Of a stretch of 13,432 bases of DNA, positions 7,939-13,432 are shown one piece after another. The translations under genes were made by a program, and so were the position numbers. The notes under the pieces were generated by a model, which saw only the letters and a program-made list of their open reading frames with translations, did not search any database and had not been told where the DNA came from. The first letter of the stretch is position 1. Each line of letters opens with the position of its first letter. The stretch comes from an uncultured bacterium (GTDB lineage Bacteria > Cyanobacteriota > Vampirovibrionia > Gastranaerophilales > Gastranaerophilaceae), in assembly GCA_947169755.1 (NCBI GenBank), contig CAMVQX010000028.1:1-13432 (forward strand). Direction: 5' to 3'.

Positions 7939-8339
7939 GAGTAGAACCATCACCCATTGAAAAAATAATTGCGCCCTTAACATACCTGACAATGGGGTTT
8001 GTTGGATTTATTTGGTTTATAATTGCTTTATTTACAAAGGCAAAACTAAAACATTTTTTACAATACCATATTTTCCAGTCTATATTTTTGTCGCTGCTTT
8101 TTGCTGTGTTATCTATATTAGTTGGCTGGATATCAAATTTGCTTAGCTATATACCGCTTATTAACAAGATTGTTGCGCAAATTACGTTCTTGTTAAATAT
8201 GCCGTTATTATTTGACTATTCATTTATTCAAGTGGTAATATACGGATTTTTGATTTATTTATCAATAACATCATTCCAAGGAAAGTACAGTTATATTCCT
8301 TGGGTTTCGGACATAATTGATCAAAATATTTCCAGATAA
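7935..8339 (+). CDS. Small four-helix membrane protein, Tic20-like
   Basis: The 134-residue product has four predicted membrane helices (about 12-34, 46-68, 73-93, 96-113). Two features resemble the Tic20 family of cyanobacteria and plastids. KHFLQYHIFQSI (39-50) at the start of helix 2 recalls the family's charged RFN-Q-A pattern. The C-terminal FQGKYSYIPWVSDIIDQ recalls its G-K-Y-x-x-I-P-x-x-S ending. Plastid Tic20 takes part in protein import at the inner envelope; the role of bacterial members is poorly defined. A DUF4870-type protein is the main alternative. The ATG at 7935 overlaps the TPR stop, with only a distant AAAGG upstream, so it is probably translated by coupling. The stop codon is immediately followed by the stop codon of the opposing gene. 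Confidence 0.75.
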   Translation: MRVEPSPIEKIIAPLTYLTMGFVGFIWFIIALFTKAKLKHFLQYHIFQSIFLSLLFAVLSILVGWISNLLSYIPLINKIVAQITFLLNMPLLFDYSFIQVVIYGFLIYLSITSFQGKYSYIPWVSDIIDQNISR

Positions 8340-9596
8340 TTATTCCAATTCAGATAAAACAATAGCATTGGAGAGCGGGATGCCGCCTTTTTGTACAGGA
8401 TTATTTACTACCTGACCATTTACATACATTACGGTAGAGCCGCCTCCATCAAGATTTATAGCATTTGTACAGCCGATAGACTTCATAAAGGTTGCCAACT
8501 CCATCAAAGTCATTCCGATAGAGCTGCCTTCTCGTCCGTCAACTGCAACAAGAATCAAATTATTATCGGCAGTATAGCCTATAGCACTTCTTGGATTTCT
8601 GCCTCCTATAGCACCAAGTTTTTGCGCCGTCATATCAACAAAAATTTCATCATCTTTTACCAAATACGGACCGCCGCTAATTATATGTCTAACATTTTTC
8701 CATTCAGGGTTAGTATTAACAGATAATTTAGCATCTTTCTTTTCTAAAAGAGGATATAAAACAGATTTTGGCCCTGAAATTACATAACCGCCTTGCGGGA
8801 TTAAGATAGGATTTGCAGATGCTTTTGTTATAATATCATTTTCAACAAGCAAATTAACCCCGTATTTTGGGGCATAAGGAGAATATTTGCCCCAATCGGA
8901 ATTGTATACAAGAACGTACGTGGAAAGCATACGAGGTTGATTAATATTATCAACTGCAATTGTATGCCCGCTTCCTTTGACAGATGCATTCAATTGCACT
9001 CTTGCTATATCAAATTTTGTCGACCCCCCTTCATTAAATATACCCAAAGCTACACGATCGTAAACAGGTCCTGTGTAAATTTTTTTATCAATCATTAAAG
9101 TACCAAGAGGAACACCGGTTTGCGGCTTAAAATATGTACCATTCAATGCAACAATAGCGTTATTATTTTTTGCAATTGAAGTAATTGTTTTCCTACTGTT
9201 TAAAGTATCACTCGATGACAATGCCGGAGTGATTTCAAAACCTTTAGCCAACTTCATATCTACTTCTACTACATTAATTTTAACCGGACGATTATTATAA
9301 TATTTTGTTAATTTAACATGTTTAACACCATCTGTAACATCATATATTTTCCCTCCCGGATACTTTTGCCGAACCATTGTTTCAAAATTACCCGCTCGTA
9401 TTTCGGGAGAAAATTCGTTTAGTATCTTCTGCTTGAGTTGTCCTGTATCAAAGTCAGGCGCTGTTACTTGAGCTACACGTTCAGCTTTAATAGGCAACAG
9501 TGCCTGACACAATATTAGAACCCCAATTATTGAAACATTTACAGCTGTTTCAACAATCTTCTTATAATTTTTTTCAGCAAAAAACAATGTATCCAT
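8340..9596 (-). CDS. Phosphodiester glycosidase (NAGPA/DUF2233) family, membrane-anchored or secreted
   Basis: The 418-residue protein carries the C-terminal domain related to mammalian N-acetylglucosamine-1-phosphodiester alpha-N-acetylglucosaminidase. Family marks are NGTYF in the N-terminal half, SGGPYLV, GGRNPRSAIGYT, LVAVDGR and the signature NLDGGGSTVMYVNG (D383 and the glycines that follow), ending in PLSNAIVL. Bacterial members act outside the cytoplasm on sugar-phosphate diesters of polysaccharides or wall polymers; the substrate here is unknown. Residues about 19-36 form a single hydrophobic segment after a Lys-rich start, either a signal peptide or an N-terminal anchor. LILC does not fit a lipobox. 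Residues ~50-130 are a probable extra domain before the catalytic part. AGGTGA lies five bases before the ATG at 9596. The gene stands alone, convergent with the Tic20-like gene and divergent from the M49 gene. Confidence 0.88.
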   Translation of the reverse strand: MDTLFFAEKNYKKIVETAVNVSIIGVLILCQALLPIKAERVAQVTAPDFDTGQLKQKILNEFSPEIRAGNFETMVRQKYPGGKIYDVTDGVKHVKLTKYYNNRPVKINVVEVDMKLAKGFEITPALSSSDTLNSRKTITSIAKNNNAIVALNGTYFKPQTGVPLGTLMIDKKIYTGPVYDRVALGIFNEGGSTKFDIARVQLNASVKGSGHTIAVDNINQPRMLSTYVLVYNSDWGKYSPYAPKYGVNLLVENDIITKASANPILIPQGGYVISGPKSVLYPLLEKKDAKLSVNTNPEWKNVRHIISGGPYLVKDDEIFVDMTAQKLGAIGGRNPRSAIGYTADNNLILVAVDGREGSSIGMTLMELATFMKSIGCTNAINLDGGGSTVMYVNGQVVNNPVQKGGIPLSNAIVLSELE

Positions 9597-9695
9597 CTTG
9601 TCACCTGATATTTAGTAACCGGATACCTTTTTGTTTTAAGAGTGGTGTGGGGAGTAACACTCATCGGAAACCTGTAAATTAATCAGGAACTTCCT
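9597..9695 (-). promoter_or_regulatory. Long, potentially structured mRNA leader
   Basis: The predicted leader is about 99 nt. Reading on the minus strand, GAGTG and CACTC (9665-9661 and 9647-9643) can close a hairpin over a C-rich loop. Nearer the start codon GUUACU can pair with GGUGAC across eight bases, which would cover the AGGTGA ribosome binding site. The second stem is only six pairs including G-U pairs, so it is weak. I do not recognise a known riboswitch class. Confidence 0.3.
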
Positions 9696-9701
9696 ACTAC
9701 T

Positions 9702-9730
9702 ATTGTAACATATTTTAACAAATCTCTCAA
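9702..9730 (-). promoter_or_regulatory. Sigma70-type promoter of the phosphodiester glycosidase gene
   Basis: On the minus strand TTGAGA (9730-9725) and TACAAT (9707-9702) are 17 bases apart, and TGT precedes TACAAT to give an extended -10. Transcription would start near 9695, leaving a leader of about 100 nt before the ATG at 9596. Confidence 0.8.
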
Positions 9731-9841
9731 GTCTTTGCCACACAAGAGGTTTACAAAACTAAATAAGGTAAAACATACACTATTTAGCCGACACACATAA
9801 AAATTTAATATGATATTATGTTAGAAAAGGAGATTTTAAAA

Positions 9842-11566
9842 ATGAGCAAATTTGAATTTAATTTATCAATGGAAGAGCTTGAAAAAAGGACAAGCAAAGA
9901 TTACTTAATGACAAAAAAAATGCTAAAAGCAGATGCTCCTGAATATTTAGCACTTGCTGACGGAGATAAAGAGGCTTTAAAACACCTTGTAAAAGCTGCG
10001 TACATTTTAGAAAAAATTAATATGCAAATAGATTGTCATCACAATTTGGAATTTAAAGCATTTATTGAAGAAGAAGTAAAAAACGGAAACAAACAAGCTG
10101 AACTTACAAAAATCTTGTTTGATGCTCAAAAAGGTATGAATGCTATAGATTCAATGTCTAATAAAATAAATTTAGCTAAAGGAATAGTTGAATATCCGGG
10201 AAAAGGTGTTTACCCTGAAGATTTATCAAAAGAGGAATTTCATAATATTCTGACCAAAATGATTAACGAAGGCAAAATTGAAGAAGTAAAGGGAATATTA
10301 ACCCAACGCTCAGTAGTTGAAAGAGATGGAGAATATTTAAGAGGAATTGACTACATTGATAAATTTAAAACTGATTTTTCCAAAATGGCAGATGAATTGG
10401 ACAAGGCATCTGAAGTTTCTACTAACCCTGATTTCAACGAATACTTAAAATTACAGGCAAAAGCTCTAAGAACACCTGATCCTATGTTAGACGCTTACGC
10501 AGATAAAAAATGGGCGACATTGCAGGATACTCCGTTAGAATTTACTATCACAAGAGAAAACTATGAAGATGAAATGACAGGAACTATTGCCGAAAATTCA
10601 GAATTATCGAATTTATTAGCGAAGCATAAGATTAAGGCAACCCCAAAAGACTTTTTAGGCGGCAGGGTCGGAATTGTTAATAAAAAAGGCACAGATGCAT
10701 TGATGGCAATAAAAAAATATTTACCGACATTAGCCAAAAATATGCCTTTCGCTGATGAATATGAGCAAAACATTTCGCCGGACAAGGATACTAAACAGAC
10801 AATGGTTGATGTTGATTTAGTTGCGGTAACAGGAGATGTCGGTGCATATCGAGGCGGCATTACTTTAGCCGAGAATTTGCCGAATGACGATAAATTATCT
10901 TTGACAATCGGCGGCGGCAGAAGAAATGTTTATCACAGACAAATCCGATTTATAAGTGATATGAAAAAGCTTCAGGAACGCTTAGATGCAACTTTGGATT
11001 CTGAACAGCACAAATATTACTTAGATGAGGCTGACCATTGGTTTACAATCGGACATGAAAACGCTCATTCACTCGGACCTAAAAAAGCCTGTGAAACATT
11101 AGGAAAATACAGAAATATTATCGAAGAAAACAAAGCAGATATGGGTTCTTTGGCTTTTGTAGACTTGCTGACAGAACTCGGTATGTACACGGAAGAACAG
11201 CGAAAGCAGATTATTGTGACCACAATGGCTGATAATTTCTTAAAGTCAAAACCTACAATGAGCCAAGCACATCGTGTCAGAACAGTTATGCAGAACAAAT
11301 ATTTTGCCGAGAGAGGTGCTTATGACATAATTGACGGTAAAATCCATGTCAATATAGATAAAGTTGTACCAATTGCAAAAGAAATGCTTTCAGAGATTAT
11401 CAGAATACAAATCGAGGGTGATTTTAATAAAGCTGAAAAATATGTTTTGGATAATTTTGTTTGGACAGACAATATGGAATTGATTGCTGAAAAACTTCAA
11501 AAAATTAATAAAACGCTTAACGGAAGAACAGAATCCGAACTTGCGGAAAAATTGTTAAATGAATAA
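9842..11566 (+). CDS. M49 (dipeptidyl peptidase III-like) zinc metallopeptidase
   Basis: The 574-residue protein has the two zinc motifs of the M49 type: HENAHSLGP (H405, E406, H409) and EENKAD (E428-D433, with E429 the likely third ligand) about 20 residues later. In animal and yeast DPP III the first motif has an extra residue (HExxxH). A shorter HExxH form is known from some bacterial M49 enzymes, and this protein has that form. LGP after the second His also fits. DPP III removes dipeptides from the N-terminus of short peptides in the cytoplasm, and the absence of a signal peptide fits this. The N-terminal ~230 residues are helical and charged, and the zinc site lies in the C-terminal half, as in the family. 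I chose ATG 9842 because AAAAGGAG (9825-9832) is nine bases upstream; an ATG at 9818 would place that site inside the gene. It ends at a terminator. Confidence 0.82.
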   Translation: MSKFEFNLSMEELEKRTSKDYLMTKKMLKADAPEYLALADGDKEALKHLVKAAYILEKINMQIDCHHNLEFKAFIEEEVKNGNKQAELTKILFDAQKGMNAIDSMSNKINLAKGIVEYPGKGVYPEDLSKEEFHNILTKMINEGKIEEVKGILTQRSVVERDGEYLRGIDYIDKFKTDFSKMADELDKASEVSTNPDFNEYLKLQAKALRTPDPMLDAYADKKWATLQDTPLEFTITRENYEDEMTGTIAENSELSNLLAKHKIKATPKDFLGGRVGIVNKKGTDALMAIKKYLPTLAKNMPFADEYEQNISPDKDTKQTMVDVDLVAVTGDVGAYRGGITLAENLPNDDKLSLTIGGGRRNVYHRQIRFISDMKKLQERLDATLDSEQHKYYLDEADHWFTIGHENAHSLGPKKACETLGKYRNIIEENKADMGSLAFVDLLTELGMYTEEQRKQIIVTTMADNFLKSKPTMSQAHRVRTVMQNKYFAERGAYDIIDGKIHVNIDKVVPIAKEMLSEIIRIQIEGDFNKAEKYVLDNFVWTDNMELIAEKLQKINKTLNGRTESELAEKLLNE

Positions 11567-11567
11567 A

Positions 11568-11601
11568 AAAAATAAACCCTCAAAAGAGGGTTTATTTTTT
11601 T
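11568..11601 (+). terminator. Intrinsic terminator after the M49 gene
   Basis: AATAAACCCTC (11571-11581), loop AAAA and GAGGGTTTATT (11586-11596) form a perfect 11-bp stem running into a T run. It lies between the M49 stop codon and the DedA gene. Confidence 0.93.
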
Positions 11602-11609
11602 GTTATAAT
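11601..11609 (+). promoter_or_regulatory. Extended -10 promoter of the DedA gene
   Basis: TGTTATAAT is a perfect extended -10 directly after the terminator T run. A start about seven bases downstream would be at or next to the ATG at 11616, implying a leaderless mRNA. There is no recognisable -35 and no Shine-Dalgarno sequence before the ATG. Confidence 0.6.
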
Positions 11610-11615
11610 AACAAT

Positions 11616-12242
11616 ATGGAACTAATCAATTTATTTTTAACAACATTAATAAACTTTATAGAGCATATAATTTCTACAATGGGTGCGAGTGGAATAGCCC
11701 TTTTGATGGCAATAGAATCTTGTAACATTCCGCTTCCAAGTGAGGCTGTTTTACCGTTTGCAGGTGTAATGGTAAATAAAGGGCTTTTAAACTTTCACGT
11801 AGCTTCAATTGCCGGTGCATTCGGGTGTGTTTTAGGCTCAATTCCGTCATATTACTTGGGTTACTTTGGCGGAAGAAAATTTATAGAAAAATACGGAAAA
11901 TATTTTCTGATTTCGCACAAAGACCTTGATGAAGCAGACAAATGGGTAGAAAAATACGGAGACTGGGCATTTTTCTTATGCAGAATGCTGCCGGTTATAA
12001 GAACATTTATCTCTTTGCCTGCAGGAATTTTGAGGGCAAGAAAAAGAGTATTTTTTACATTGACATTCTTAGGATCGTTAATTTGGAGTTATGTGTTAGT
12101 TTATGTTGGCGTAAAGATGGGTGAAAATCTCGATGCGTTAAAACATATTTGGCATAAGTTTGATGCGGTTATAATTCTTGTTATAGGACTTTTAGGCGCT
12201 GTGTATATCTACAAACACATAAAACATTTAAAAGAGTCATAG
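11616..12242 (+). CDS. DedA family integral membrane protein
   Basis: DedA/SNARE-associated (VTT domain) proteins are inner-membrane transporters; some members recycle undecaprenyl phosphate or flip phospholipids. The 208-residue product has the family motifs ESCNIPLPSE (34-43), in which the glutamates are functionally important in studied members, and CRMLPVIRTFISLPAG (122-137) with R123 and R129. The Gly-rich GAFGCVLGSIPSYYLGYFGG lies between them. Several hydrophobic segments fit the reentrant-loop fold, and the C-terminus is basic. The start at 11616 gives a normal family N-terminus. An in-frame ATG at 11559 would overlap the M49 gene and translate through the terminator hairpin, so I reject it. 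The choice implies translation without a leader or ribosome binding site. Confidence 0.9.
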   Translation: MELINLFLTTLINFIEHIISTMGASGIALLMAIESCNIPLPSEAVLPFAGVMVNKGLLNFHVASIAGAFGCVLGSIPSYYLGYFGGRKFIEKYGKYFLISHKDLDEADKWVEKYGDWAFFLCRMLPVIRTFISLPAGILRARKRVFFTLTFLGSLIWSYVLVYVGVKMGENLDALKHIWHKFDAVIILVIGLLGAVYIYKHIKHLKES

Positions 12243-12415
12243 TTTTATTTTTTGTAAAAAGGGTATTTGTGCAAAACCCCTCCTAACCACCACTAATAAG
12301 GGGATGATGATGATTGTATTTTAACGTATCATACAAAGTGAGTATTAATTTTAGAAAAATAAAAATTTATTCCCTCCCTCATTAGGGAGGGATAGAGTGG
12401 GCATCAAAAAAAAAA
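12243..12415. repeat. Intergenic region with two GC-rich palindromic elements
   Basis: No gene is seen here. TCCCTCCCT (12371-12379), CATT and AGGGAGGGA (12384-12392) form a perfect 9-bp stem. Upstream, CCCCT (12277-12281) pairs with AGGGG (12299-12303) across a C/A-rich loop. Both stand out from the AT-rich surroundings, and neither is followed by a T run on the plus strand. They resemble units of a dispersed small palindromic repeat. On the minus strand the second is followed by a T-rich tract and might act as a weak terminator. Confidence 0.5.
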
Positions 12416-12443
12416 ACGAGCGTCTTACAAACGCTCGTTTTTA
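12406..12443 (-). terminator. Bidirectional intrinsic terminator of the fibre protein gene
   Basis: ACGAGCGT (12416-12423), a 7-nt loop and ACGCTCGT (12431-12438) form a perfect 8-bp stem flanked by a long A run on the left and a T run on the right. It is placed to stop the minus-strand fibre gene (stop codon at 12458-12460). It could also catch plus-strand transcripts from dedA. Confidence 0.92.
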
Positions 12444-12457
12444 CTTTATGTATGTAT

Positions 12458-13432
12458 TTATTTCAATTTAGCTTCAATTCTATCGAGACGTGCCTTGAGT
12501 TCTGCATTTTCTTTCTTCAACTTGTCGTTGTCTTTTTGTAGTTGTTTAATAGTATCTTTGTTTTCTTTGACAGAGCGAAGAATTTCAACAACAGAAGCTT
12601 CCAGTTTAGCAAGTCTTTGATCAAGTTCTTTTACCGCATTTACAACGGCATAGAACATATCTTCCATTCTGATTGACAAGAAACCTTTTGAGTCTTTGGA
12701 TACTGCATCAGGGAATACTTTTTGCAAATCCTGAGCGATAACACCAACTCTCGGAGTTTTGTCTTTATCGTTTTTGAATGTGTAATTGAACGGTTTCAAC
12801 TGCTTAACTTTTTCTAAACCGGCTTTGCTTTCAGATCCGATATGCTTTAGACGGCTGTCAGATGGAGTTGAAACAGTACCAGTTATACCGTTTTTAACAG
12901 TTAACGTGTGTGGAATATATACTGTTTGCAGATTTCCATTACATCCATTATACGTACCAGGAATAGTAGGATCACAACCCAAAATTATTGTCCTATCATC
13001 ATTAACAGTAGCAGAATATCCTATAGCAGTTGAACGTACACCGTTAGCCTTTGCATGGCGACCAAATGCAATTGATGATATATTATATGCTTTTGCCTCA
13101 TAACCAATTGCAATATTACCTTCACCTGTATTGGTTGTTGATCCGTCACCCGATTCTGCTTGTAGACCAATAGCAATCCCTTGTCCAGTATATGCTTTGG
13201 CAAATCTACCAATCGCTATTTGGAAAGATTCATTAACATCGGTTGTTCCACTTTTAGATGATTTACCAGCTATCGCACCACTACCGATAGCTATTGAGCC
13301 ATGAGTATAAGCAGCTATAGGATAAGTATTACTAGCACCAGTTTCCTTCGCTCCAATAGCTATAGAATTTAATCCCTTTGCTTTTGCATTATACCCCATA
13401 GCATATGCACTGTCTTCTGTAGCTTCAGCAGT
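12458..13432 (-). CDS. Surface fibre/adhesin-like protein with YadA-type head repeats and S74 intramolecular chaperone, C-terminal part
   Basis: The frame is open to the right edge, so the N-terminus is missing; 324 residues are visible. The Met at 13399 is internal, since head-type sequence (ATEDSAYAMGYNAKAKG) continues upstream of it. Repeats of the form S-x-A-I-G-x-x-A-x-A (GSIAIGSGAIAG, FQIAIGRFAKA, GNIAIGYEAKA, RSTAIGYSA) are typical of trimeric adhesin heads. At 12862-12845 comes SDSRLK, the Ser-Lys self-cleavage site of the peptidase S74 chaperone domain, followed by GVIAQDLQKVFPDAV. The end is a Lys/Glu-rich coiled coil of about 60 residues. In the family the chaperone trimerises, helps the fibre fold, then cuts itself off; here that would release about 134 residues. 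There is no YadA beta-barrel anchor, so this is either a fibre attached by other means or a phage tail-fibre-like protein. Confidence 0.88.
   Translation of the reverse strand, partial: TAEATEDSAYAMGYNAKAKGLNSIAIGAKETGASNTYPIAAYTHGSIAIGSGAIAGKSSKSGTTDVNESFQIAIGRFAKAYTGQGIAIGLQAESGDGSTTNTGEGNIAIGYEAKAYNISSIAFGRHAKANGVRSTAIGYSATVNDDRTIILGCDPTIPGTYNGCNGNLQTVYIPHTLTVKNGITGTVSTPSDSRLKHIGSESKAGLEKVKQLKPFNYTFKNDKDKTPRVGVIAQDLQKVFPDAVSKDSKGFLSIRMEDMFYAVVNAVKELDQRLAKLEASVVEILRSVKENKDTIKQLQKDNDKLKKENAELKARLDRIEAKLK

Noticed and set aside
8276..8303. 8-bp inverted repeat CCAAGGAA / TTCCTTGG near the end of the Tic20-like gene
   Set aside because: It is inside coding sequence with a 12-nt loop and no T run. 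A repeat this short is expected by chance a few times in a window this size.
9527..9550. LILC in the glycosidase N-terminus as a lipoprotein signal
   Set aside because: The residue before the cysteine is leucine, whereas a lipobox needs a small residue there.
9818..9841. Upstream in-frame ATG for the M49 gene
   Set aside because: The clear AAAAGGAG ribosome binding site lies between this ATG and the one at 9842, and no such site precedes 9818.
11559..11615. Upstream in-frame ATG for the DedA gene
   Set aside because: It would overlap the M49 gene and translate the terminator hairpin, adding a polar tail (MNKKNKPSKEG) that does not fit the family N-terminus.
12458..13399. Treating the Met at 13399 as the true start of the fibre gene
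   Set aside because: The frame and the head-repeat pattern continue upstream to the window edge, so the gene is partial rather than starting there.

Overview
The window is AT-rich bacterial chromosome using the standard code, since TGA ends several genes. Three features point towards the cyanobacterial phylum, probably a non-photosynthetic gut relative (Vampirovibrionia/Gastranaerophilales type). They are a RecG with an N-terminal extension resembling cyanobacterial RecG, a small membrane protein with Tic20-like motifs, and a CHASE2-adenylate cyclase. This placement is inferred from remembered family patterns and was not tested by alignment. No rRNA, tRNA, CRISPR array, integrase or transposase was seen.

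Layout. Positions 1-362 (minus) hold the N-terminal half of a KDPG/KHG-type aldolase. Divergent from it, 416-4730 carries a CHASE2 adenylate cyclase and recG, overlapping by 8 bases. Next, 4852-5838 encodes an unrecognised protein with a membrane-like segment and a Thr/Pro hexapeptide linker of eight 18-bp repeats, closed by a strong terminator. A good sigma70-type promoter then drives rpiB and rsfS. A second, weaker promoter precedes a nine-TPR protein translationally coupled to the Tic20-like membrane protein. That gene meets a minus-strand phosphodiester glycosidase gene stop codon to stop codon, with no base between them. The glycosidase gene has its own strong promoter and a leader of about 100 nt. 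A plus-strand M49-type metallopeptidase with a terminator follows, then a DedA-family membrane protein whose promoter position implies a leaderless mRNA. The right end has two palindromic GC-rich intergenic elements, a bidirectional terminator, and the C-terminal part of a surface fibre protein (YadA-like head repeats, S74 intramolecular chaperone, coiled coil) that runs off the edge on the minus strand.

Functionally this is mostly housekeeping (pentose phosphate interconversion, ribosome silencing, recombination repair, second-messenger synthesis). It is mixed with envelope or surface genes: the glycosidase, DedA, the Tic20-like protein, the fibre protein and possibly the Thr/Pro-repeat protein. 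I see no convincing multi-gene novel system. The best leads are the Thr/Pro-repeat protein, the TPR/Tic20-like pair, the HExxH-type M49 peptidase and the S74 fibre protein.
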